From NCBI GenBank assembly GCA_001577185.1, contig LSCM01000089.1, forward strand, positions 1-6,118: DNA of 6,118 nt. Direction: 5' to 3'. Source of the stretch: Cloacimonetes bacterium TCS62 (lineage in GTDB: Bacteria; Cloacimonadota; Cloacimonadia; Cloacimonadales; TCS61). Under the pieces are notes generated by a model. It was not told where the DNA came from. It worked only from the letters and a program-made list of their open reading frames with translations, and searched no databases. Shown piece by piece: positions 1 through 6,118 of the stretch (positions are counted from its first letter, which is position 1; each line of letters opens with the position of its first letter). Position numbers and translations under genes: made by a program.

Positions 1-2
1 AT

Positions 3-722
3 GCTTATCCCGAGAGGATCGAAGGTCATATACCTCATGCAGTCATAACTTATGTAGCAAGAACTTTAGCTTCCAAAATTGCTAAAAAATCTGAGGAATA
101 TTTCGATTTTTATGACTATCTATATAAAGAAAAGGGTGAAAATGGTAGAATAATCTTCGCTTATGTTATTGCACGTGCTATGAAAAAGAAACCTGATCTA
201 TTTCTTGAATATATAGAAAATATCTTATTTAAAACAGAAGATCATAAAGCAAGCAATCTTATTGTTACAAAAGCGATCTACCCTCTCTTGAAGAAAAATC
301 CTGAGAAATACCTCGATCTGATCATAAATTGGCTTAAGAAAAATGATGAAGTTCTTACTGAAAGCCTTGATAAAACATTAAAAAAGTTTATTAAATATAA
401 ACCGGAAATGATCAAAGAATTATTTGGTAAATTAGAAACTCTATGGCTTTATGCTACCCCACAAATTATAAAGTTGAATGTTCATTTTCTAAAAAAAATC
501 TATAAAGTTGATACTGAATTTTATCATAATGTTTATGAACATTACAAAAATACAAGAAACCCCGTTTTTGCAGATATATTATGTGGTGCAATCGCATGTT
601 ATTCAGAAACGATTCAAGAAATGGTAGATAATTGGTCGAGAAGTGGAAATGTGAAATTGAAAAAGATCGGGCAGCATGGACAAAAAGTACTTAAAAGAAA
701 GAAAAAGAAAGGTAAAAAGTAA
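3..722 (+). CDS. Alpha-solenoid (HEAT-like) repeat protein, 5'-truncated
   Basis: The reading frame is open from the left edge, so this is the last 239 residues of a longer protein; the ATG at 180 is internal and codes for residue 60 of the visible part. I do not recognise a named family. The protein is helical and charged, and a short pattern recurs with a 34-36-residue period: K-(K/N)-(P/S)-(D/E)-x-(F/Y)-(L/F)-(D/E) or close variants near visible residues 30, 64, 100 and 134. This is typical of HEAT-like or similar alpha-solenoid scaffolds that bind proteins or nucleic acid. No enzymatic motif, signal peptide or membrane segment is visible. The C-terminus is strongly basic (KRKKKKGKK), which could contact nucleic acid; that is inference. 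The stop codon overlaps the greA start by one base (TAATG), so the two are probably translationally coupled. DNA-alkylation-repair-type HEAT proteins are an alternative relative, but no diagnostic residues could be checked. Confidence 0.75.
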   Translation, partial: AYPERIEGHIPHAVITYVARTLASKIAKKSEEYFDFYDYLYKEKGENGRIIFAYVIARAMKKKPDLFLEYIENILFKTEDHKASNLIVTKAIYPLLKKNPEKYLDLIINWLKKNDEVLTESLDKTLKKFIKYKPEMIKELFGKLETLWLYATPQIIKLNVHFLKKIYKVDTEFYHNVYEHYKNTRNPVFADILCGAIACYSETIQEMVDNWSRSGNVKLKKIGQHGQKVLKRKKKKGKK

Positions 723-1192
723 TGGCAAATTACATCACAAAAGAAGGAATGCAATTCCTAAAAAAAAGGATGCAGGCTTTAATAAAAGAGAGACCTGATA
801 TTATAAAACAGGTTGTAGAAGCACGCGAAATGGGTGATCTAAGTGAAAATGCAGAATATCATGCCGCTCGTGAAAGACAACGTAATCTCGAAAATGAATA
901 TAATAGCATCCAAAAAAAAATTGAAAATCTGCAAGTTATCGATATTGATAAGATACCAAAAGATGCAATTCGCTTTGGTGCTAAAGTTATACTAAAAAAT
1001 CTAAAAACAAATGAGATCAGAAAAGTAAAATTAGTCGGTGCAGATGAAATATTTGAATCAAAAGACGATTATGAAAGAATATCCATTTTATCTCCGATCG
1101 GAAAAGCTATGATAGGAAAAAAAATTGGTCAACATTGTACTGTAAAAGCACCAATTGGAAATAAAGAATTTGAAGTAAAAAACATAAAATAA
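722..1192 (+). CDS. greA: Transcription elongation factor GreA
   Basis: GreA inserts its coiled coil into the RNA polymerase secondary channel and stimulates cleavage of backtracked RNA, rescuing stalled complexes. At 156 residues it matches the family (E. coli about 158). Residues 1-75 form the antiparallel coiled coil. The tip carries GDLSENAEYHAAR at 38-50, with acidic residues D39 and E42 at the positions that coordinate the catalytic Mg2+ in the family. Residues 80-156 form the FKBP-like domain, ending with the typical SPIGKAMIGKKIGQ stretch (124-137). The intact acidic tip argues for an active cleavage factor rather than an inhibitory Gfh-type paralogue. The ATG start overlaps the preceding stop by one base, and a GAAAGG site lies about 9 nt upstream inside the preceding gene. 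It is second in a tight operon. Greater similarity to GreB is unlikely given the tip sequence and length. Confidence 0.96.
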   Translation: MANYITKEGMQFLKKRMQALIKERPDIIKQVVEAREMGDLSENAEYHAARERQRNLENEYNSIQKKIENLQVIDIDKIPKDAIRFGAKVILKNLKTNEIRKVKLVGADEIFESKDDYERISILSPIGKAMIGKKIGQHCTVKAPIGNKEFEVKNIK

Positions 1193-1195
1193 ACT

Positions 1196-1200
1196 GGAGG
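1196..1200 (+). promoter_or_regulatory. Ribosome binding site that fixes the apeA start
   Basis: GGAGG lies 6 nt before the ATG at 1207 but only 3 nt before an in-frame TTG at 1204. The spacing favours the ATG, giving a 472-residue protein. Confidence 0.8.
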
Positions 1201-1206
1201 AATTTG

Positions 1207-2625
1207 ATGAGTAAAGCAAAAGAATTAAATAAAAAATTAAGTTACAAACGCAAGAACTTTTGGAAAGGAGCAACACAAAAAGAATCTGATAAAGCAACTA
1301 ATTTTTCCGAAGGATATAAAGAGTTCTTAAATATTGCAAAAACTGAACGTGAATCGATCGATTTTTTCGCCAAAGAACTAAAAAATAGAAGATTTTCAGA
1401 TATCGATTCAGGTAAAAAATCAAAAAAAATATTTAGATTATCACGAAATAAAAACGGTGCTATTGCTTTGCTTGGAAAGAAACCAATTTCCGAAGGTGTG
1501 AATCTTATTGTTTCTCATATAGATTCCCCTAGAGTAGATCTTAAACAAAATCCCCTCTATGAAGATAGTAAAATAAATTTAGGTTTGATGAGAACGCATT
1601 ATTATGGCGGTATCAAAAAATTTCAGTGGGTATCTACACCACTAGCACTCCATGGTGTTTTTATAAAGAAAAATGGCGAAAAAGTAAAGGTCTCTATTGG
1701 AGAAAATGAAGATGATCCCGTTTTCGTTATTCCAGACCTACTCCCACATCTTGCCAGAAAGAAACAATATTCAAAAAAGATAGGTGACGCGATAAATGCA
1801 GGAAAACTCAATCTTCTTTTCAATTCAATTCCCTTTATTGATGAAAAAGATGAAAAGATAAAACATGCTGTAAAATTGAATGCACTTGTACTTCTAAATG
1901 AAAAATATGGAATCTTAGAAGAAGATTTTCTCAGTGCGGAATTACAACTTGTGCCAGCAGGAAAAGCGAGAGATGCTGGTATGGATAGAAGCATGGTGCT
2001 AGGTTATGGACAAGATGATAGAATTTGTGCTTATACTTCTGCTCAGGCAATTTTCGATACAAAAAATAATGATAAAACTGCTATTGTTTACTTAGCAGAT
2101 AAAGAAGAGATAGGAAGCGATGGTAATACTGGGGCAAAATCTATTTTTATCATCGATTTTATTGCAGATCTGTTAAAATATAATAAAGAGAAATCAGATA
2201 GCGCTACTTTGCGAAAGACACTAATAAACAGTCAAATACTCTCTGCAGATGTCAATGCTGGGATAAACCCGAATTATCATGAAGTACACGAAGCAGAAAA
2301 TGCAGTTCATATCGGTTTCGGTGTAAGTGTAACAAAGTTTACCGGTGCTGGGGGAAAAGGTGGTTCTAATGATGCAAATGCAGAATTTAATTCCAAGATC
2401 ATTTCAATTTTCGAGAAAGAGAATGTAAATTGGCAAATAGGTGCTTTGGGTAAAGTCGATGAAGGTGGCGGCGGTACTATTGCAAAATTTATGGCCGAGC
2501 ATGGTGCGGAAGTAATCGATTGTGGACCTGGTGTTTTAGGAATGCACTCTCTTTATGAACTTACAAGTAAGGCTGATATATATTCTGCCTACAAAGCTTA
2601 TAACACATTTTTTGAAAAAGCTTAA
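1207..2625 (+). CDS. apeA: M18-family metallo-aminopeptidase (ApeA / aminopeptidase I type)
   Basis: This is a dinuclear metal aminopeptidase that removes N-terminal residues from peptides, probably cytoplasmic because no signal peptide is present. All expected metal-ligand and catalytic motifs of the M18 family are visible (numbering from the ATG at 1207): SHIDSPR with H104, GQDDR with D270/D271, DKEEIGSDG with E300/E301, SADVNAG with D348, and GMHSLYE with H447. A Gly-rich stretch GAGGKGGSNDANAEF (380-394) and KVDEGGGGTIA (416-426) resemble the bacterial subgroup typified by Thermotoga maritima TM1048, recalled from memory. The length of 472 residues fits M18 (about 430-480). Substrate preference (acidic versus neutral N-terminal residues) cannot be read from sequence, so aspartyl aminopeptidase would be an over-call. 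It lies 14 nt after greA and 11 nt before bamD. An in-frame TTG at 1204 would add one residue but is too close to the GGAGG. Confidence 0.93.
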   Translation: MSKAKELNKKLSYKRKNFWKGATQKESDKATNFSEGYKEFLNIAKTERESIDFFAKELKNRRFSDIDSGKKSKKIFRLSRNKNGAIALLGKKPISEGVNLIVSHIDSPRVDLKQNPLYEDSKINLGLMRTHYYGGIKKFQWVSTPLALHGVFIKKNGEKVKVSIGENEDDPVFVIPDLLPHLARKKQYSKKIGDAINAGKLNLLFNSIPFIDEKDEKIKHAVKLNALVLLNEKYGILEEDFLSAELQLVPAGKARDAGMDRSMVLGYGQDDRICAYTSAQAIFDTKNNDKTAIVYLADKEEIGSDGNTGAKSIFIIDFIADLLKYNKEKSDSATLRKTLINSQILSADVNAGINPNYHEVHEAENAVHIGFGVSVTKFTGAGGKGGSNDANAEFNSKIISIFEKENVNWQIGALGKVDEGGGGTIAKFMAEHGAEVIDCGPGVLGMHSLYELTSKADIYSAYKAYNTFFEKA

Positions 2626-2630
2626 AGGAG
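2624..2630 (+). promoter_or_regulatory. Strong ribosome binding site for the GTG start of bamD
   Basis: AAAGGAG sits 6 nt before the GTG at 2637 and overlaps the apeA stop codon. This supports GTG as the true start, which is also where the lipoprotein signal peptide begins. Confidence 0.85.
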
Positions 2631-2636
2631 TTATTT

Positions 2637-3368
2637 GTGAAAAAATTTGTCGCATTAATTGTAGTGAGTGTGGTATTATTTAGTTGCATTAATAATCAAT
2701 TAGTCAATGAGCTATCTGTAGAAAAAAAGATGGAAATCGGGAACGAATTTTTTCAGAAGGAAAAATATCATAAAGCAATTCCCTATTATCAGGATATAGC
2801 ATTTGAAAGAAATTCAAATTATACTTCAGAAGCACAGTTAAAACTTGCTGATTGTTATTTTTATCAAGGAAAATATTCAGAAGCCAGATTTGAATATGAG
2901 GAGATGATAAGACTTTTCAATGAATATGAAAATATTGATCAAGCATATTTTAAAATCGGTGTATGCCATTTTAATGAGTCTCTGCCATCTCAATATTCAC
3001 AAATCGAAACCAAAAAAGCTATAAATGGTTTTGAAGATTTTATCGAAAAATTCCCCTTTGATAAAAAGAAAAAAGATGCTCTGGATTATATTCAAAAATG
3101 CCATCTTAAATTATTGGAAAAGAAGTATTACAATGGTTATACCTATTTTAAGATGTATGATTATAGTGCCGCTTTAATGTACTTCAATGAAATAATTGAA
3201 TTGGGCAATGTAAATGAACCGGATAAACTTTCTTTGTATTATTCTACAAAAATTTACATCTATAGGAACAATATTGAAAAGGCTAAAGAAACTGCCAAGG
3301 AATTAATGGAAAAGTACCCTGGTAGTAAGCAAGCAGAAAAATTGAAAAAAGAAATGAAAGGTCTCTAA
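2637..3368 (+). CDS. bamD: Outer membrane protein assembly factor BamD, TPR lipoprotein
   Basis: BamD is the lipid-anchored TPR component of the BAM complex, which works with BamA to fold beta-barrel proteins into the outer membrane. The protein starts at a GTG with a classic lipoprotein signal: MKK, a hydrophobic stretch (residues 4-15), then a lipobox LFSC with the lipidated cysteine at C17. After a short linker come about five TPR-like helix pairs (roughly 29-62, 64-98, 101-140, 160-190 and 200-232), including paired ADCYFYQGKYSEA and FKMYDYSAALMYF motifs and the SLPSQYSQ...A...FEDFIEKFP region typical of BamD/YfiO. The 243 residues match E. coli BamD (about 245). Its position directly before nadD, with no gap, suggests co-expression. 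A generic TPR lipoprotein is the alternative, but length, lipobox and repeat layout all favour BamD. Its presence implies an outer membrane. Confidence 0.88.
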   Translation: MKKFVALIVVSVVLFSCINNQLVNELSVEKKMEIGNEFFQKEKYHKAIPYYQDIAFERNSNYTSEAQLKLADCYFYQGKYSEARFEYEEMIRLFNEYENIDQAYFKIGVCHFNESLPSQYSQIETKKAINGFEDFIEKFPFDKKKKDALDYIQKCHLKLLEKKYYNGYTYFKMYDYSAALMYFNEIIELGNVNEPDKLSLYYSTKIYIYRNNIEKAKETAKELMEKYPGSKQAEKLKKEMKGL

Positions 3369-3944
3369 ATGAGAATAGGCTTGCTAGGTGGCTCTTTCAA
3401 TCCAATACATAAAGGTCACATAGCAATTGCAAAAACTGCTATCGCGCAGGCAGTTGTAGACCAAGTGTGGTTTCTACCTTCTGGGAATCATCCTTTCAAA
3501 AGTGGGAAAGAATTACTTACTCTTTCTAAACGAATTGAACTTATTAAGATTGCAATTGGTGAAATACCACAATTAAAAATTTCTAAACATGATACCAATA
3601 GAAAAAAACCAAACTATACTAGCAAATTAATAAAAAAATTATATAAATCGTATCCTGAGATAAGATTCTATTTCATTGCAGGTTATGATATCCTTGAAGA
3701 ACTTCCCAAGTGGCATAATTACAATTGGCTAAAGAAAAACGTTAATTTCATTATCGTCAACAGACCAAATATCGATAAAGATAAAACATCTCAAATGTAT
3801 TCCAACAATTTTAGCTTTATTAAAATGGCTCCTGTAGATGTTTCATCCAGTCAAATTAGAGATTTAGTAAAAAATGGGGAACCGATATCCTCCCTTGTTC
3901 CTGCCAGCATAAAAGATAAAATAATAGAATACTATGGAAATTAA
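3369..3944 (+). CDS. nadD: Nicotinate-nucleotide adenylyltransferase NadD
   Basis: NadD transfers AMP from ATP to nicotinate mononucleotide, giving deamido-NAD in NAD synthesis. The 191-residue protein shows the nucleotidyltransferase alpha/beta phosphodiesterase signature GGSFNPIHKGH (7-17), with the HxGH element that binds ATP phosphates. It also has the substrate-loop PSGNHPFK region (37-44), the GYDILEELPKW stretch (105-115) corresponding to the family's GxD...W element, and VSSSQIRDLVKNG (158-170), the C-terminal ISSxxIR signature. VPASIKDKIIEYY at the end matches the usual NadD tail. The ATG follows the bamD stop with no intervening base; a GAAAGG ribosome binding site lies 7 nt upstream inside bamD. 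The last 11 nt overlap the next gene. CoaD (phosphopantetheine adenylyltransferase) is ruled out by the length of about 190 residues and the GxD...W element. Confidence 0.95.
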   Translation: MRIGLLGGSFNPIHKGHIAIAKTAIAQAVVDQVWFLPSGNHPFKSGKELLTLSKRIELIKIAIGEIPQLKISKHDTNRKKPNYTSKLIKKLYKSYPEIRFYFIAGYDILEELPKWHNYNWLKKNVNFIIVNRPNIDKDKTSQMYSNNFSFIKMAPVDVSSSQIRDLVKNGEPISSLVPASIKDKIIEYYGN

Positions 3945-4584
3945 GATCTGTTGCATTCAAAATTTTCAGGAAGCTCAGTTAGCAATCATGCACGGTGCTA
4001 CTGCACTTGGTTTAGTGGCCGAAATGCCCAGTGGACCCGGAGTTATATCTGAAGATACTATTCGTAAAATTGCCAAGTCCACTCCCAGGAATATCGATAC
4101 TTTTTTGTTAACTAGCAGGCGCAATACAAAAAATATTATTGCTCAGTTAAAGTATTGTAAAACTAATACTGTGCAAATAGTTGATTCTTTAAAAATAGGT
4201 TCTTATGATGATATTAGACGATCACTCCCTAAAGTAAAAATTGTCCAAGTTATTCATGTTGTAGATTCGAGTGCTTTATTAGAAGCTAAAGAAATAGCAC
4301 CTAAGGTTGACGCGATTTTATTAGATTCTGGAAATCCTAAAAAGAAAGTTAAAGAATTAGGCGGAACAGGTAGAACTCACAACTGGAAAATAAGTAAGGA
4401 ATTATGCTCAAAAATAAATGTCCCCGTTTATTTAGCAGGAGGTCTTAATCCTGAAAATGTTGAAAAAGCTATTAGGTCAGTTCATCCTTATGGTTTAGAT
4501 ATTTGTAGTGGTGTGCGTGTAAATGGAAATTTAGATGAAACAAAACTAAAAAGGTATATTAAAAATATAAAAAACGTTTTATAA
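3934..4584 (+). CDS. trpF: Divergent phosphoribosylanthranilate isomerase (TrpF) family protein
   Basis: This is a 216-residue (beta/alpha)8-barrel protein of the TrpF family. Canonical TrpF converts N-(5'-phosphoribosyl)anthranilate to CdRP in tryptophan synthesis. The catalytic pair is present: C6 in KICCI (canonical KICGI) and D131 in ILLDSGNP. The phosphate-binding elements GGTGRTHNW (143-151), LAGGLNPENV (167-176) and LDICSGVR (188-195) are clear. However, the strand-2 loop reads MPSGPGVISE (31-40), without the Arg that normally contacts anthranilate (R36 in Thermotoga TrpF), and the usual VQLHG is VQIVD (80-84). From memory, a wider subgroup of TrpF homologues shares KICCI and MPSGPGVI, so this is probably a real variant family rather than decay; its substrate is uncertain. 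No other trp gene is in the window. The start overlaps nadD by 11 nt and lacks a visible Shine-Dalgarno sequence, suggesting translational coupling. Confidence 0.8.
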   Translation: MEIKICCIQNFQEAQLAIMHGATALGLVAEMPSGPGVISEDTIRKIAKSTPRNIDTFLLTSRRNTKNIIAQLKYCKTNTVQIVDSLKIGSYDDIRRSLPKVKIVQVIHVVDSSALLEAKEIAPKVDAILLDSGNPKKKVKELGGTGRTHNWKISKELCSKINVPVYLAGGLNPENVEKAIRSVHPYGLDICSGVRVNGNLDETKLKRYIKNIKNVL

Positions 4585-4602
4585 CTCCGAATATTTAGAA
4601 GA
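4585..4602. other. 18-nt junction between convergent genes
   Basis: This is the only sequence between the stop codons of the plus-strand trpF-like gene and the minus-strand methyltransferase. It holds no GC-rich hairpin or T-run on either strand, so no intrinsic terminator is visible. Transcripts from the two sides probably overlap at their 3' ends. Confidence 0.6.
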
Positions 4603-5382
4603 TCATTCTGCTACAACTATTAGACCAGTACCAAGTTTATTTTTTCTATAATAATCCAGTAACATAAAAAGAAACGAGATTGGGTAAAAAATCAGATAGT
4701 AAAGTGGTAAAATAATAGAAAGATATTTACTCTTAGATATTAAAGTTAGGGGAATTTTAAGAGCTAACTTCCAATATATTCTTCCAAATTTACCATAAGA
4801 ATACTCTATTGATCGTATTCTAAAACCTGCTGTTTCCAATTTTGAACAGATATCGTCCTTACTATAACCAGCTCTAACATGTTCTTCTGTAAAATATGCT
4901 GATTCATCAAGATTGCTTGGTGAAGAAATTATTAAGCGACCACCATTTTCTAATATTTTTCTAAAATTGCTCAAAACTTGTACATCATCTTCAATATGTT
5001 CCAAAATATCAATTGCTATGATCAGATCGAATCTCTCCTTTGGAATATAGTCGGTTAAATCTTCTTGTTGTGCCGTAAAGTCTATTTTAGGGTCTCTGTG
5101 TAGGAACCTACTTAAAGACTCGATGTAATCAGTTTTTAGATCAACTGCATGAATATGAGCATGGTCAAAGTATTTTTTTACAAAATATGAATACTGACCG
5201 AATCCAGCGCCAGCATCATAAAATCTCATATGCTTGCCCTTTGCAAAGTTTTTCTTGATCTTTCCTTTTACATACCACTGACGTAGAAGTAACATATCGA
5301 GAAGCAGATAAAATAGTCGTCTGAAAACTGGGATATTGTCTATTAATGTTGCAAGTTTATCTTTTACTGTATCATATTGCAT
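4603..5382 (-). CDS. SAM-dependent class I methyltransferase with hydrophobic C-terminal segment
   Basis: The protein is 259 residues from the ATG at 5382 and is a Rossmann-fold methyltransferase of the Methyltransf_11/UbiG-like kind. Motif I is FYDAGAGFGQYSYF (54-67), the acidic end of strand 2 is D81, and the post-motif region DLIIAIDILEHIEDD (119-133) is typical. NGGRLIISSPS (146-156) gives strand 5, and EEHVRAGYSKDDI (166-178) resembles the substrate-side helix seen in many of these enzymes. Residues about 221-243 are strongly hydrophobic (possible membrane segment) and lie before a final strand GTGLIVVAE, so the insert sits between core strands 6 and 7. This suggests membrane association or a lipid-like substrate; the actual substrate cannot be read. 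The start overlaps the upstream glucokinase-like gene by 11 nt and has an AAAGGTG site 7 nt away. A longer reading from TTG at 5421 lacks such a site and would overlap by 50 nt. Confidence 0.88.
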   Translation of the reverse strand: MQYDTVKDKLATLIDNIPVFRRLFYLLLDMLLLRQWYVKGKIKKNFAKGKHMRFYDAGAGFGQYSYFVKKYFDHAHIHAVDLKTDYIESLSRFLHRDPKIDFTAQQEDLTDYIPKERFDLIIAIDILEHIEDDVQVLSNFRKILENGGRLIISSPSNLDESAYFTEEHVRAGYSKDDICSKLETAGFRIRSIEYSYGKFGRIYWKLALKIPLTLISKSKYLSIILPLYYLIFYPISFLFMLLDYYRKNKLGTGLIVVAE

Positions 5383-6118
5383 CTTGAAACACCTTTTTAC
5401 CAGCCCATAAACCACCAACAAGATTAATATCAGATTTCTTAATAATATAAACTGGAAATTGTGCTAACAATTGTTTTCTGATAAGACAATTATGAAGCTC
5501 ATCTATTAATTTACTTTGTTTAATAAATTTTGCATTATTAATTGTAGAAGAACCGCAAAGATATATACCGCCATAAGGCTGTATCATTAGTGCCATAGCT
5601 TGGATCAATCTACCTGTAAGCTTGTAAAAAAGATCAAGTGATTCAATTGCTAACTCGTCATTTTCATTAACAGCTGATTCCGCGATATCTACCGCATTTA
5701 TATACTTCAAGGTTTTCGTTCCACACATTTGGTATAAAGCTAAGTATATATTTTTTAACCCGCTTCCAGACACAAAATCTTCGTAATTTAGATAACGTTT
5801 TTGCCTATTCATAGCATTCATGGTCTTGATGATCTCGGCATGTCTATCATCTATTACAGGTACTTGTATGTGCTGTATCTCTGAAGATAGTACCATTCTT
5901 TTAGCATCACCTGTTTGTGAGCTAAATTCTAAAATACTTGCAGTACCAAATCCTGTCCCCGGTGCAATAATCAGTTTATTCTTCAGCCTGTTCTTAGTTT
6001 GTTTCTCAGGTTTATATATTACTTCACATTTATCTGAATTGATCTCACCATTATCGATCATATCGAGAATACCATATGCTGCTAATTCCATATCGTTTAG
6101 CATTAAAGTATTATTTTT
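5372..6118 (-). CDS. glk: Glucokinase-family sugar kinase, 5'-truncated by window edge
   Basis: The frame is open to the right edge: five codons (K-N-N-T-L) precede the ATG at 6103, so that ATG is internal and about 90-100 N-terminal residues, including the first ATP-phosphate loop, lie outside. The visible 248 residues match the Glk (COG0837-type) actin-fold kinases that phosphorylate glucose with ATP. MLNDMELAAYGI carries the Asp equivalent to catalytic D100 of E. coli Glk (visible residue 9). PGTGFGTA (53-60) is the second phosphate motif. SEIQH (E80, H83) matches the E157/H160 sugar contacts, and NYEDFVSGSGLKNIY (E113) matches the E187 region. The later adenosine motif reads GGIYLCGSS (183-191) rather than the usual GGVYIxGGI, a mild deviation. 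The conserved sugar contacts favour glucose as substrate, but another hexose is possible. The gene overlaps the downstream methyltransferase by 11 nt, suggesting one transcript. Confidence 0.85.
   Translation of the reverse strand, partial: KNNTLMLNDMELAAYGILDMIDNGEINSDKCEVIYKPEKQTKNRLKNKLIIAPGTGFGTASILEFSSQTGDAKRMVLSSEIQHIQVPVIDDRHAEIIKTMNAMNRQKRYLNYEDFVSGSGLKNIYLALYQMCGTKTLKYINAVDIAESAVNENDELAIESLDLFYKLTGRLIQAMALMIQPYGGIYLCGSSTINNAKFIKQSKLIDELHNCLIRKQLLAQFPVYIIKKSDINLVGGLWAGKKVFQDAI
5390..5396 (-). promoter_or_regulatory. Ribosome binding site deciding the methyltransferase start
   Basis: On the minus strand AAAGGTG lies 7 nt before the ATG at 5382, inside the 3' end of the preceding gene. 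It supports this ATG over the in-frame TTG at 5421. Confidence 0.7.

Noticed and set aside
180..182. ATG as the start of the first gene
   Set aside because: The same frame is open to the left edge and the upstream 59 residues continue the repeat pattern (a repeat unit falls near visible residue 30), so this Met is internal.
707..719. Lys/Arg-rich C-terminus as a sign of frameshift or junk read-through
   Set aside because: The run ends cleanly at a stop that overlaps the greA start, a normal coupled junction.
1204..1206. TTG as start of the M18 aminopeptidase
   Set aside because: It is only 3 nt from the GGAGG; the ATG at 1207 has proper spacing.
1088..1297. Minus-strand open frame across the greA/apeA junction
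   Set aside because: It lies opposite well-supported genes and encodes a low-complexity Leu/Ser/Phe-rich product typical of antisense shadows of Lys-rich genes.
1623..1994. Minus-strand open frame inside apeA
   Set aside because: It is Ser/Phe-rich shadow sequence opposite conserved M18 coding sequence, with no recognisable domain.
4567..4582. Possible hairpin ATAAAA-AACG-TTTTAT as a terminator
   Set aside because: The stem is six A-T pairs only, inside the last codons of the trpF-like gene, and is too weak to call in AT-rich DNA.
5383..5421. 13-residue N-terminal extension of the methyltransferase from a TTG
   Set aside because: The extension overlaps the kinase by 50 nt and has no ribosome binding site; the ATG at 5382 has AAAGGTG 7 nt upstream.
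6101..6103. ATG as the start of the glucokinase-like gene
   Set aside because: The frame continues to the window edge and this Met lies just before the LND catalytic motif, which in glucokinases sits about 100 residues into the protein.

Overview
The window is AT-rich bacterial DNA (about one third GC, judged by eye) that is almost entirely coding. It holds eight protein genes in two convergent blocks and no RNA genes, mobile elements, CRISPR arrays or long non-coding stretches. A BamD-type outer-membrane assembly lipoprotein marks the host as a diderm (Gram-negative-type) bacterium. Low GC, strong AGGAG-type ribosome binding sites and a TM1048-like M18 aminopeptidase would fit a lineage such as Cloacimonadota or another candidate phylum around the FCB group or spirochaetes. 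That placement is a guess; the window contains no decisive phylogenetic marker.

Plus strand, 3-4584: six genes run head to tail with gaps of 14 nt or less. They are a 5'-truncated alpha-solenoid repeat protein, greA (transcript-cleavage factor), an M18 metallo-aminopeptidase (apeA-like), bamD, nadD (NaMN adenylyltransferase) and a divergent trpF-like gene. Junctions are a 1-nt overlap, 14 nt, 11 nt, 0 nt and an 11-nt overlap, so they probably form one transcript whose promoter lies left of the window. The contents are mixed housekeeping (RNA polymerase rescue, peptide turnover, outer-membrane biogenesis, NAD synthesis) rather than one pathway.

Minus strand, 6118-4603: a 5'-truncated glucokinase-family gene is followed by a SAM-dependent methyltransferase with a hydrophobic segment near its C-terminus. 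The two overlap by 11 nt and are read toward the plus-strand operon. The blocks end tail to tail only 18 nt apart, with no convincing terminator between them.

I found no clear new defence, mobile or regulatory system. The most notable points are the TrpF homologue, which keeps the catalytic Cys/Asp and phosphate-binding motifs but lacks the usual anthranilate-contact residues and has no trp neighbours, and the truncated solenoid protein with a 34-36-residue repeat upstream of greA.
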